Source: Nocardioides speluncae
GTDB lineage: Bacteria; Actinomycetota; Actinomycetes; Propionibacteriales; Nocardioidaceae
Length of the DNA: 64,000 bases
Assembly: GCF_003121585.1 (NCBI RefSeq)
Contig: NZ_QEOO01000011.1
Span: forward strand, 186,001-250,000
Reading direction: 5' to 3'
Below are positions 25,887 to 34,002 of the stretch, piece by piece (position 1 is the first letter of the stretch; each line of letters begins with the position of its first letter). Under the pieces are notes generated by a model, which made no database searches, was not told the DNA's origin, and saw nothing but the letters and a program-made list of their open reading frames with translations. The position numbers and the translations under genes were made by a program.

Positions 25887-26770
25887 GACGTGCTCCAGGC
25901 GCGAGTGGCCCAGAAGAACAGCCCCGACATCACGCCGAGGAATGCGGCGAGAAGCACCGAGAGCGCCGTGGAGGCGCCGTACTCACCTGAGCGGTAGGCG
26001 TAGTTGTAGATCTGCAGCAGCACCGTCGTCGTGGAGTTGCCCGGTCCGCCGCCGGTCATCAGGTACGGCTCGGTGAACACCTGGAACGTCGCGATCACCT
26101 GCAGGATCAGCGTGATCAGCAGGATGTTGCGCATCTGCGGCAGGGTGACGTGCCAGACCTTCCGGAGGATCCCGGCCCCGTCGACGTCGGCGGCGTCGTA
26201 CAGGTCGGCCCGGTGCCCGGCCATCGCCGCCAGGTAGATGAGCACCGTCCCGCCGGCGTTCGCCCAGGTGGCCTGGAGCACCAGCGACGGCATCGCTGTC
26301 GTGGCGTCCTGGATCCACGAGAACGGGCCGAGGCCGGCCCAGCCGAGGATCGTGTTGAACACGCCCTCCGCGCGGGCGTCGTAGAAGAACCGCCACAGCA
26401 GCACGGTCACGACCGGCGGCACCACGACCGGGAGGTAGGCCAGCACGCTGAACAGTCCCTTGGTCCGCCGCAGCTCGCTCATCACCAGCGCGAGCAGCAG
26501 CGGCAGCGGGTAGCCGAACAACAGCGCCAGGCCGGTGAAGTACGCCGTGTTCTTGACCGAGGTCCAGAACAGCGGGTCGCCGAGGACCAGCTCGAAGTTG
26601 TCCAGGCCCACCCAGGTCGGCTCGGTGACCAGGTTGGTCTCCTGCAGGCTCATCACCGCCGCGCGCCCGATCGGGAACCACGCGAACAGCCCGAACACCA
26701 GCAGCAGCGGAAGCAGCAGCAGGAGGGTGCTCGGGCCCTCGCCGCGAAGCCATCGGGTCACCGCGGTCAT
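25883..26770 (-). CDS. Carbohydrate ABC transporter permease (MalF-like)
   Basis: The protein has 295 residues and six membrane helices. The coupling motif DLYDAADVDGAGILRKVWHVTLPQMRN lies near 190-217. The start is an ATG 6 bases after the binding-protein stop; an overlap joins it to the MalG-like gene. No ATPase gene lies in the locus, so a shared MsiK-type ATPase encoded elsewhere must energise the importer, as is usual for actinobacterial sugar ABC systems (established for the family, inferred here). Confidence 0.9.
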   Translation of the reverse strand: MTAVTRWLRGEGPSTLLLLLPLLLVFGLFAWFPIGRAAVMSLQETNLVTEPTWVGLDNFELVLGDPLFWTSVKNTAYFTGLALLFGYPLPLLLALVMSELRRTKGLFSVLAYLPVVVPPVVTVLLWRFFYDARAEGVFNTILGWAGLGPFSWIQDATTAMPSLVLQATWANAGGTVLIYLAAMAGHRADLYDAADVDGAGILRKVWHVTLPQMRNILLITLILQVIATFQVFTEPYLMTGGGPGNSTTTVLLQIYNYAYRSGEYGASTALSVLLAAFLGVMSGLFFWATRAWSTS

Positions 26771-26776
26771 GGCGCA

Positions 26777-28150
26777 TCAGCCGCCGAGGAGGGCGTCCAC
26801 GTTGTCGTTGGCCTCGGACAGCAGCTCGTCGATGTCGGCGTTCTCGTCGGTGAGGACCTTCTGCACCACCGCGTCGAGTACGGCGTACGTCTCCTGCGCC
26901 TTCACCGCCGGCTCAGGCACGAGCGGCTGCGCCAGGATGCCCTCCTTGAACGACGCCATCTGGGCCTCGGGGACGTTGACGAACTTCTCGACCCAGGCGT
27001 CGGCCTCTGCCAGTTGCTCGGCGTCGAAGATCGGCAGCTTCGGCGTACCGACCGGGGCCTTGGTCTTCGCGAGCGCCTCCGCGTCGGCGGTGGCCGCCTG
27101 CTCGTCGGTGAGCTTGCCCAGGTAGTAGAAGTCGATCCACTTCACCGCGGCCTCGCGCTCGGCCGGTGTGGCGTCCGGCCGGACCCCCACGATGCTGCCG
27201 CCGCCGAGCACGCCCGCGTCCGCGCCGTCGAGCGGCAGCACGGTCAGGCCGTACGTCGTGGAGTCGATGCTGTTCTCGGTGACCAGGCTGTTGTAGACAT
27301 CCGACCCGCTCATGTACATGCCGATCTGGCCGGCCGCGAACGCCTGGTTGATCGTGCCCCATTCGAAGAGCTGGTTCTTGCCCATCGAGTCGTCCTCCCA
27401 GCGCATGTCGTGCAGCAGCTCGAGCACCCGCTTGGTCTCCGGGTTGTCGATGGTGGCCTTGGCGTCGTCGCCGCTGCCCTCCTGGATCCGCCCACCGAGC
27501 GCGTAGGTCAGCGTGGTGAGCATCCAGCCGCCGGTGTTGTTCTGGCTCATCTGGGCGTACCCGGCCTTGCCGGTCTCCTCGGCGATGGTGTCGGAGTACT
27601 CCCGCACCTGCTCCCAGGTCGTCGGCGGCGCGTCCGGGTCCAGTCCGGCCTCCTCGAACAGGGCCCGGTTGTAGGACAGGCCGATGCCGTAGGCCTCGAC
27701 GGGTACGCCGTAGATCTTCTCGTCGTCGTCCTGGACCACCTGGAGCACCTCGGGGTTGAAGTCCCCGGCGTACGGCAGCGCCTCCACCTCACTGGTGATG
27801 TCCGCGAGCTGGCCACGCTCGATCAGCGCCTGGCCGTCGGTGAACGGGAACATCACCGTGGTCGGCAGCGTCCGGCCGGCCAGCTGGGCCGCGAACGTGG
27901 TCGGGTCCCACTCGTACTCGTTGGGCTCGATGTCGATGTCCGGGTTGGCCTTCTCGAACTCCGCCACCCGGGCCAGGAACGCGTCGCGCGTCGCCTGCTC
28001 CGTCTTCGGCGGCAAGTTGCTGACGCTGATCTTCACCTTCCCGTCGCCGGCCTCGTCGTCGGAGCAAGCGGTGGTCATCAGACCCAGGGCGAGGGCGACG
28101 ACCAGGGCACTGCCGGTCCGCCCCCTCCAGCTACCAGCGGTTCTCTTCAT
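26777..28150 (-). CDS. Oligosaccharide ABC transporter substrate-binding lipoprotein
   Basis: The protein has 457 residues. The lipoprotein signal ends LGLMTTAC (Cys near 30). The cluster B sugar-binding fold follows: KVKISVSNLPPKTEQATRDAFL, then FEKANPDIDIEPNEYEW near 75-90, and GQIGMYMSGSDVYN near 280. The ATG overlaps the stop of the upstream glucosidase gene (ATGA), so the four genes 29811-24981 form one operon. Ligand likely an alpha-glucooligosaccharide. I place the start at ATG 28150, not at the much longer frame upstream, because only this gives a lipoprotein signal. Confidence 0.9.
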   Translation of the reverse strand: MKRTAGSWRGRTGSALVVALALGLMTTACSDDEAGDGKVKISVSNLPPKTEQATRDAFLARVAEFEKANPDIDIEPNEYEWDPTTFAAQLAGRTLPTTVMFPFTDGQALIERGQLADITSEVEALPYAGDFNPEVLQVVQDDDEKIYGVPVEAYGIGLSYNRALFEEAGLDPDAPPTTWEQVREYSDTIAEETGKAGYAQMSQNNTGGWMLTTLTYALGGRIQEGSGDDAKATIDNPETKRVLELLHDMRWEDDSMGKNQLFEWGTINQAFAAGQIGMYMSGSDVYNSLVTENSIDSTTYGLTVLPLDGADAGVLGGGSIVGVRPDATPAEREAAVKWIDFYYLGKLTDEQAATADAEALAKTKAPVGTPKLPIFDAEQLAEADAWVEKFVNVPEAQMASFKEGILAQPLVPEPAVKAQETYAVLDAVVQKVLTDENADIDELLSEANDNVDALLGG

Positions 28151-29811
28151 CAGTCGCTCCTCTGTGTTGCATCGCCGGCGGGCGCGGCGTTGTCGGTGTG
28201 GGTCCCGAGACGAAGCCAGACGGTGGTGTCCGGAGGAAGCCGGTCCCCCGCCAGCGGTGCGCTCGAGAGCAGCGCCCGGTCGTGGGCGGGAAGCCGGACG
28301 GGCCGGCCGGACAGGTTGGTGACGCAGGCGAGGCTGCCGCGTGCGAAGGCGAGTACGCCGGTCGCGCTGTCCAGCCAGCGCAGCTCGCCGTCGCCGAGGC
28401 CGGGTTCCTGGCGACGGATCGCCAGGCCCGACCGGTACAGCTCGAGGGTGGAGTCGGGGTCGGCGGTCTGCGCCTCGACGGTGAGGCTGGCCCAACCGTC
28501 CGGCTGCGGCAGCCAGGTCGGCCAGGCCGCGTCGTCCGGGCTGAAGCCGAACGGCCGCCGGCTGCCGGACCACGGGATCGGCACGCGTGCCCCGTCGCGG
28601 CCGGGGTCGACACCTCCGGAGCGATGGTGCATCGGGTCCTGGATCCAGTGCGGCTGGAGGTTCTCGACCTCGGGGAGGCCGAGCTCCTCCCCCTGGTAGA
28701 CGTAGAGCGAGCCCGGCAGCGCCATCGCCAGCAGCGCGGCTGCTCGCGCGCGGCGCAGGCCGAGCGCCGGGTCGGTCGCCACCCCGGCCCGCTTGGTCTC
28801 GAACGCGAACGAGGTCGCCGCGCGCCCCAGCCGGGTCACCTGGCGGGTGACGTCGTGGTTGGCGAGCACCCAGGTGGCCGGCGCGCCGACCTCGCGGTGC
28901 GCGGCCAGCGTGCTGTCGATGCACTCTCGGAGGCGGTCGGCCTCCCAGGGACTGGTCAGGAAGTCGAAGTTGAACGCGGTGTGCAGCTCGTCGGGGCGTA
29001 CGTAGCGAGCCATCCGGTCCGGGTCGGGAAGCCAGAGCTCGCCGATCAGCACCCGCGGCTCGGGGTAGCTGTCGGCGGCCGCGCGCCAGCCGCGGTAGAT
29101 GTCGTGCAGCTCGTCGCGGTCGACGTACGGATGCGGGGCCGGTGACGCCGGGTCGAGCTCGGGCAGATCCGGGTCCTTGACCAGCAGTGCCGCGGAGTCG
29201 ACCCGGATGCCGGCGGCGCCGCGGTCGAACCAGAACCGCAGCACGTCCTCGTGCTCGCGCCGTACGTCGGGGTGGTCCCAGTTGAGGTCGGGCTGCTCGG
29301 GCGCGAACAGGTGCAGGTACCACTCCCCCGGCACGCCGTCCGCGTCCTTGGTGCGGGTCCAGGCCGGTCCGCCGAAGTGGGACACCCATTCGTTCGGTGG
29401 CAGCTCACAGGACACGCCGGTTCCGGGCCGGAACCAGAACCGGCTGCGCTCCTCGGAGCCGGGCTCACTCGCCAGCGCGGCGGTGAACCATGCGTGCTGG
29501 TCCGAGACGTGGTTCGGTACGACGTCGACGATGGTCCGCAGGCCGTGCTCCCGCGCCTCGGCGATCAGCTGCTCGGCCTCGGCGAGGGTGCCGAGGACCG
29601 GGTCGATCGACCGGTAGTCGGCGACGTCATACCCGCCGTCCACCCAGGGCGAGAGGTACCACGGGTTGAACCAGAGCGCGTCCACGCCAAGGTCGCGCAC
29701 GTAGGGCAGCCGGGAGCGGACCCCGGCTAGGTCGCCGACCCCGTCACCGTCGCCGTCGGCGAAGCTGCGCACGTAGACCTGATAGATCACCGCGCTCCGC
29801 CACCAGGTCAT
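28150..29811 (-). CDS. GH13 alpha-glucosidase
   Basis: The protein has 553 residues. A TIM barrel with the GH13 catalytic set: nucleophile D205 (GIRVDSA), acid E258 (IGELWL) and D320 (ANHDVTR); YQVYVRSFADGDGDGVGDLAG near 10-30 and VDVVPNHVS near 97-105 are conserved regions. The calcium-type DGDGDGVGD loop and QIYPRSF-like opening fit the oligo-1,6/alpha-glucosidase subfamilies (GH13_23/30 type). No signal peptide, so it acts in the cytosol on imported oligosaccharides, releasing glucose. First gene of the sugar operon; candidate leaderless promoter overlapped by a LacI-type site. Confidence 0.9.
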   Translation of the reverse strand: MTWWRSAVIYQVYVRSFADGDGDGVGDLAGVRSRLPYVRDLGVDALWFNPWYLSPWVDGGYDVADYRSIDPVLGTLAEAEQLIAEAREHGLRTIVDVVPNHVSDQHAWFTAALASEPGSEERSRFWFRPGTGVSCELPPNEWVSHFGGPAWTRTKDADGVPGEWYLHLFAPEQPDLNWDHPDVRREHEDVLRFWFDRGAAGIRVDSAALLVKDPDLPELDPASPAPHPYVDRDELHDIYRGWRAAADSYPEPRVLIGELWLPDPDRMARYVRPDELHTAFNFDFLTSPWEADRLRECIDSTLAAHREVGAPATWVLANHDVTRQVTRLGRAATSFAFETKRAGVATDPALGLRRARAAALLAMALPGSLYVYQGEELGLPEVENLQPHWIQDPMHHRSGGVDPGRDGARVPIPWSGSRRPFGFSPDDAAWPTWLPQPDGWASLTVEAQTADPDSTLELYRSGLAIRRQEPGLGDGELRWLDSATGVLAFARGSLACVTNLSGRPVRLPAHDRALLSSAPLAGDRLPPDTTVWLRLGTHTDNAAPAGDATQRSD

Positions 29812-29817
29812 GGCGAG

Positions 29818-29847
29818 AACCTAGTTTGATCGAACTGATTCCCGCAA
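29818..29847 (-). promoter_or_regulatory. Candidate promoter of the glucosidase-ABC operon
   Basis: Reading leftward: TTGCGG (-35, 29847-29842), 18-bp spacer, TAGGTT (-10, 29823-29818), then 6 bases to the ATG at 29811. That spacing implies a leaderless message. The -35 overlaps the candidate repressor half-palindrome at 29844-29856. Confidence 0.5.
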
Positions 29848-29856
29848 GATTCGAAC
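29844..29856. promoter_or_regulatory. Candidate LacI-family operator at the sugar operon
   Basis: GCAAGATTCGAAC shares GCAAGA.TC with the perfect palindrome in front of the LacI gene, and overlaps the -35 of the glucosidase promoter. Binding here would block transcription. Confidence 0.5.
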
Positions 29857-29877
29857 GGAAAGTTGCAAAAAACGAAT

Positions 29878-30885
29878 TTAGGCAGGAGCGGGTGCGGTTG
29901 AACCCCTGACGACCAACTCGGGCTCGAACAGCAGCTCGTCGTACTCGACGGCTCCGCCCTCGATCAGCGCGATCAGCAGATCCACTGAGGCCCGGCCCAT
30001 CGCCTCGATCGGCTGGCGCACCGTGGTGAGCGGCGGGTCGGTGCAGTTCAGGAACGCCGAGTCGTCGAAGCCGACCACCGAGACCTCGCGGGGTACGGCG
30101 AGCCCGGCCCGCTTGGCGGCCCGGACGGCGCCGAGCGCCATCGGGTCACTGGCACACACCAGCGCGGTCGCGCCCTGGCGAAGCAGCCGCGCGGCCGCGA
30201 CCTGCCCGCCCTCCAAGGAGTGGATCGCGTACTCGATCAGCTCATCGGGCAGCTCCAGGCCGGCGGCGGCGATCGTCTTGCGTGCGGAGTCGAGCTTGCG
30301 CAGCGAGGGCACGTGGTCGGCAGGCCCCAGCACCAGGCCGATCCGGGTGTGTCCCAGCGAGACCAGGTGGTTGACGGCCTGCTGGGCGGCCACCTCGTCG
30401 TCACAGGACACCCGAGGGAAGGGCAGCCCGTCGATGCCGGCGTTGACCAGCACCGTCGGCAGCTTGCGGTCGACCAGCAGCGAGTAGTGCTCGTGCGGGC
30501 CGTCGGTGCCGCTATAGAGCCCGCCGGCGAAGAGCACGCCCGACACCCGCTGCTGGAAGAGCTGCTCCAGGTAGATCGCCTCGGACATGCCGCCGACCGT
30601 CTGGGTGCACAGCACCGGAGTCAGGCCGTGCTGGACAAGGTTGGAGACGACGACGTCGGCGAACGCCGGGAAGATCGGGTTCTGCAGCTCGGGGAGCACC
30701 AGCCCGACCAGCCGGGCACGTTGACCGCGGAGCTTGGTCGGGCGCTCGTAGCCGAGCACGTCGAGCGCCGTCAGCACCGCCAGCCTGGTCGCCTCGGAGA
30801 CGCCGTCGCGGCCGTTGAGCACCCGGCTCACCGTCGCCTCGCTGACCCCGACCTTCTCCGCTACCTCTGTGAGTCTGCCCGCCAT
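29878..30885 (-). CDS. LacI-family transcriptional repressor
   Basis: The protein has 335 residues. The N-terminal helix-turn-helix and hinge read LTEVAEKVGVSEATVSRVLN (near 5-24) to VLTALDVLGYERP; the rest is a periplasmic-binding-like sensor (VSCDDEVAAQQAVNHLVSLGHTRIGLVLG near 158-186). It should repress the glucosidase-ABC operon until a sugar binds, and probably itself. TAGTAT ends 7 bases before the ATG (leaderless type), and a GCAAGAATCTTGC palindrome lies just upstream. Adjacent to and in the same direction as the operon, separated by 66 bases containing the operon promoter. Confidence 0.9.
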   Translation of the reverse strand: MAGRLTEVAEKVGVSEATVSRVLNGRDGVSEATRLAVLTALDVLGYERPTKLRGQRARLVGLVLPELQNPIFPAFADVVVSNLVQHGLTPVLCTQTVGGMSEAIYLEQLFQQRVSGVLFAGGLYSGTDGPHEHYSLLVDRKLPTVLVNAGIDGLPFPRVSCDDEVAAQQAVNHLVSLGHTRIGLVLGPADHVPSLRKLDSARKTIAAAGLELPDELIEYAIHSLEGGQVAAARLLRQGATALVCASDPMALGAVRAAKRAGLAVPREVSVVGFDDSAFLNCTDPPLTTVRQPIEAMGRASVDLLIALIEGGAVEYDELLFEPELVVRGSTAPAPA

Positions 30886-30892
30886 GCCCGAA

Positions 30893-30898
30893 ATACTA
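30893..30898 (-). promoter_or_regulatory. Candidate -10 box of the LacI gene
   Basis: TAGTAT on the minus strand, 7 bases before the ATG at 30885, fits a leaderless promoter. The palindromic operator lies where the -35 should be. Confidence 0.45.
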
Positions 30899-30910
30899 CG
30901 ACGTAATCAC

Positions 30911-30923
30911 GCAAGAATCTTGC
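30911..30923. promoter_or_regulatory. Candidate LacI-family operator (autoregulatory)
   Basis: GCAAGAATCTTGC is a perfect palindrome with 6-bp arms around one central base. It lies in the divergent region between the LacI gene and the CapA gene and overlaps the expected -35 region of the repressor promoter. Confidence 0.6.
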
Positions 30924-30960
30924 AGGCTCCACGCGCGGCCCGGCGGGCTACCGTGGCGGC

Positions 30961-32068
30961 ATGCTCGCTGTCCGGGTGGTACGGCGCGGCGCCGTGGTCG
31001 CGGCGGTGCTGGCGATGACCGCCTGCAGTACCCCCGACAACGTCGAGCCGGCCCCGTCAGAGCCGAGATCGTCGGCACCGAGACCGTCGGGCCCGCCCAG
31101 CCGGACGGCATCACCACCGGAGGCCGAGCCCGAGCCGGAGATCACGCTGACCGTGGTCGGCGACATCATGCTCGGCCGCGGCGTGGCCGAGGCCCACCGC
31201 GACCCGACCGACACGCTGAGCGCGCTCCGGCCGCTCCTGCGACGTGCCGACATCACGGTCGGCAACCTGGAGGGCACGCTGTCGACCAACGGGGCGCCGA
31301 CCCAGGGCGACGACTCGTTCGCCGCGTCACCGGCCGTCCTGGACGGGCTGGCGGACGCCGGCTTCGACGCGATGTCGCTGGCCAACAACCACCTCGGCGA
31401 CTATGGCGAGCGGGCACTGGTCGAGACCGTCCACGCCTTCGACGGCAGCGGGATCGCGCCCTTCGGTGCCGGGTCGGACCTGGCGGGCGCGATCCGTCCG
31501 GCGGTCGTCTCGCGCCGACGGGGTGAGCGTCGGGTTCGTCGGCTTCAACGCGATCGGCGAGACGCCGATGGCCGGGCCGGGCACGCCTGGTGCGCTGTCG
31601 GTGCGGATGCCGCCGCGCACCGGTCCGCTCGACGACGGCGACCTGGCCCGGGTGCTGCGGGCGGTGCGGCGCCTGGCGGACCGGGTCGACGTGGTCGTCG
31701 TACTCCCCCACTGGGGCACGCAGTACACCCATGTCGCCGAGCCGGTCCAGCGCCGGGTCGCGCGGCGGCTGGTGGACGCCGGCGCGGACCTGGTGGCCGG
31801 CGGTCATCCGCACTGGGTGCAGGGCCTGGAGCGGTACCGCGGCGCGGTGATCGCGCACTCGCTGGGCAACTTCGTGTTCGACATGGACTTCATGGAGCAG
31901 ACCATGGAGGGCGTCGCGCTGACCGCCACCATCCGCGGCTCCCGGGTGGTCGGCGTCCACCTCACGCCGTACCGACTGGACGCGGGGTTCACGCCGCGGC
32001 TACTCCGCGGCGCCGCCGCCAGGGCGGTGCTGGACGACGTCCACGACAACAGCTGGTCAGCGCGCTAG
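30961..32068 (+). pseudogene. CapA-family poly-gamma-glutamate-type lipoprotein, broken by one frameshift
   Basis: Frame 1 from ATG 30961 encodes a lipoprotein signal (VLAMTAC), then LTVVGDIMLGRGVAEAH, VGNLEGTLS and LANNHLGDYG, the N-terminal CapA/PGA_cap metallophosphatase motifs. Around 31500-31520 similarity leaves frame 1 and resumes in frame 2 with DGVSVGFVGFNAIGE, VVLPHWGTQYTHV, GGHPHWVQGLE and SLGNFVFDMDF to a TAG at 32068. A net +1 (one extra base or two lost) separates the halves. Both halves are well conserved, so the event is recent or a sequence error. Family members act on cell-surface polymer export. TACCGT lies 6 bases before the ATG. It overlaps the convergent M28 gene by 12 bases. 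Confidence 0.8.
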
Positions 32069-33037
32069 CCACGCCAGCACCAGCCGACCGGTACGCGCCA
32101 GCTGGGCCTGGTCGACGACGGCCGGCACGTCGTCGGGGCTGTGGTAGGCGGCGTACGGCGTGCTGCCGAGGCGGACGCCGGGCATCCCGCCGAGCACGAA
32201 CTGCCAGTGGTCGCTGGAGCGGTTCAGGTCCGGGCGCACCGGTACGCCGGCCCGGCGCGCGGCCGCCAGCACCGCACGGTGGGCGGGGTCCGGGCCGGAT
32301 CGGGCCTGCCCGACCGGCACGACCGACCCGACACCGACGCGATCGAGGGAGAGCATCCCGCGGACCGCACGACGCTGGGCGGGACCGAACGAGGCGACGT
32401 AGGCGCGCGAGCCGTAGTGGTGGTCGGCGTCGGTGGGGCCGCGTGGCTCCTCGGCGCCGAAGGCGACCAGCACCACCGGCAGCCTGGTCCGCCGGTCCGC
32501 GATCGCCTCGGCGACCGCGAGCAGTACCCCGACGCCGGACGCGTTGTCCTCCGCGCCCGGCGCCTGCGGCACCGTGTCCAGGTGCGCGCCGACCAGCAAG
32601 TGGGGCGCGGCCGGGTCCAGGCCGTTGGGGCTGGCGATGACGTTCTCGGAGCGGCCGGCGTCGACGGGTACTCCCCACGAGTCGCCTCCGGGCACCGCAA
32701 CCGGCTGGCGGCGTACGTCGTAGCCGAGGCTGCTGAAACGCCGGGCCACCCAGTCGGCCGCCGCGCGGTAGGCGGGGCTGGTGGCGTGACGAGGCCCGAT
32801 CTCGCCGGCGAGGTGCCGGACCGCTGCCATTGCGACGGCCGCGTCGAGATCGGCGGGTCGTACGGCGCGGGCCTGGGGCGTCGGCTCGGCGGTGGCGGTC
32901 GGGGCCGACGGCGGCTCCGCATTCGAGGCTTCGGGACCGGATGCAGCGGGCGGCGAAGGCCGCTCGGTGTCCGAGCAGCCCATAGCCGCCAGCGCAAGCG
33001 CCAGGGCGGCGACTACCAGTCGCGCGCGCTCATACAC
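32057..33037 (-). CDS. M28-family zinc aminopeptidase, exported lipoprotein-like
   Basis: The protein has 326 residues. A hydrophobic export signal (RLVVAALALALAAMGC, Cys near 19) is followed by a Pro/Ala-rich linker to residue 55. The peptidase motifs are in order: GAHLDTV (His and Asp ligands), EDNASGVG (bridging Asp), AFGAEEPRG (Glu-Glu), LSLDRVG (Asp) and YHSPDD (His). A complete two-zinc set, so it should be active, probably releasing N-terminal residues outside the membrane. The GTG at 33037 is the most plausible start; it overlaps the end of the GH114 gene by 25 bases, so the two are likely co-expressed. Confidence 0.8.
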   Translation of the reverse strand: MYERARLVVAALALALAAMGCSDTERPSPPAASGPEASNAEPPSAPTATAEPTPQARAVRPADLDAAVAMAAVRHLAGEIGPRHATSPAYRAAADWVARRFSSLGYDVRRQPVAVPGGDSWGVPVDAGRSENVIASPNGLDPAAPHLLVGAHLDTVPQAPGAEDNASGVGVLLAVAEAIADRRTRLPVVLVAFGAEEPRGPTDADHHYGSRAYVASFGPAQRRAVRGMLSLDRVGVGSVVPVGQARSGPDPAHRAVLAAARRAGVPVRPDLNRSSDHWQFVLGGMPGVRLGSTPYAAYHSPDDVPAVVDQAQLARTGRLVLAWLAR

Positions 33038-33996
33038 GGCGTACGCCGGCCGTAGCGCGGCAGGTCGAGCTCGAACCGGGCGGTGTTGAAGTGGCGCTTG
33101 CGCGAGTCGCGGCAGATCGTCCGCCAGCGCTTGGCCCGGGGCTTCTCGTACTCCGCGACGAAGACCGCCTTGCCCGCCCGGACGTACAGCTGCAGCCCCG
33201 GGAAGACCTTGCCCAGCCGCGGGTCGTACGGCCGGATGCACTCGCGGAACTGGAAGCACTCTTCGTTCAGGGTCCAGTCGAAGTGGCTGACCAGGTCGCG
33301 GGTCTGGATCAGGTCGCCCTTCTGCCCGATCGAGAGGCCGAGCTCGTGCGCCCACCGCGCCAGCGCCCGGTTGTAGCGCAGCTGGTGCCGGCGGCTGATC
33401 GGGAAGCCGGTGAGGCCGTGCTTCGCGCTCGGCTTGTGGGTGCGCGGGTGCATGCTGTTCTCCCAGCCGTCTATCTGATCGGGCTCGACCGCGTCGAAGC
33501 CCTTGCGCTTGCACATCCGCATCCGCGCTTTCATGATCGGCTCGAGGTCGTCGACACGGCGGATGTCGAGCCAGTACGAGTCGTTCCAGCCGAGGTCGGG
33601 CTTGCCCCAGATACGTGGCTCGATCCGCCTGAACTTCCAGGCGTCGCGCCGGTAGGTCTCATAGGCACCGGCGTCGAAGTAGCAGATCGCCTTCTTGCCC
33701 CGGCGGTGCAGCAGGTCGACGGTGGACTTCGGGTTGAGCTCGCCGTCGATGTCGTACACGTCGGGCGCCGGCAGCTTGCGGCCGCGGTGGTCCCGCAGCC
33801 CCATCGACCGCGGGTCGTGGACGTCGAGGCGGTCGCCCAGCACCCAGTGCAGGGTGAGCGGACGCGCCGCGGACGGACGCCACCAGCCGGGCTCGGAGTG
33901 GGCCTCCCGCAGCTGGGGCGGGTCCGCGGCACGCGCGGGTGCCGGCAGGCCGAGCATCGTCAGTCCGAGGAGGACGGCGAGCAGGCGTGCGGACAC
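33013..33996 (-). CDS. Secreted GH114-type endo-alpha-1,4-polygalactosaminidase
   Basis: The protein has 327 residues with a signal peptide (LLAVLLGLTMLGLPAPARA, cut near 23). The barrel shows YDIDGELNPKSTVDLLHRRGKKAICYFDAGAYE near 80-113, LDIRRVDDLEPIMKARMRMCKRKGFDAVEPDQIDG near 143-178 and LNEECFQFREC near 242: the Asp and Glu pattern of the GH114/TM1410-like family. Characterised GH114 enzymes cut galactosamine-rich polymers such as fungal galactosaminogalactan. A GTG start lies 6 bases after the sigma factor stop, so it may be read from the sigA transcript. Confidence 0.75.
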   Translation of the reverse strand: MSARLLAVLLGLTMLGLPAPARAADPPQLREAHSEPGWWRPSAARPLTLHWVLGDRLDVHDPRSMGLRDHRGRKLPAPDVYDIDGELNPKSTVDLLHRRGKKAICYFDAGAYETYRRDAWKFRRIEPRIWGKPDLGWNDSYWLDIRRVDDLEPIMKARMRMCKRKGFDAVEPDQIDGWENSMHPRTHKPSAKHGLTGFPISRRHQLRYNRALARWAHELGLSIGQKGDLIQTRDLVSHFDWTLNEECFQFRECIRPYDPRLGKVFPGLQLYVRAGKAVFVAEYEKPRAKRWRTICRDSRKRHFNTARFELDLPRYGRRTPCMSARDW

Positions 33997-34002
33997 GGTT
34001 GC

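Noticed and set aside
26150..28699. An 849-codon plus-strand frame across the sugar ABC genes
   Set aside because: Covers parts of three convincing minus-strand genes and has no recognisable domain.
31500..31525. Programmed frameshift in the CapA gene
   Set aside because: No slippery heptamer or stimulatory structure is evident; a mutation or sequence error is simpler.
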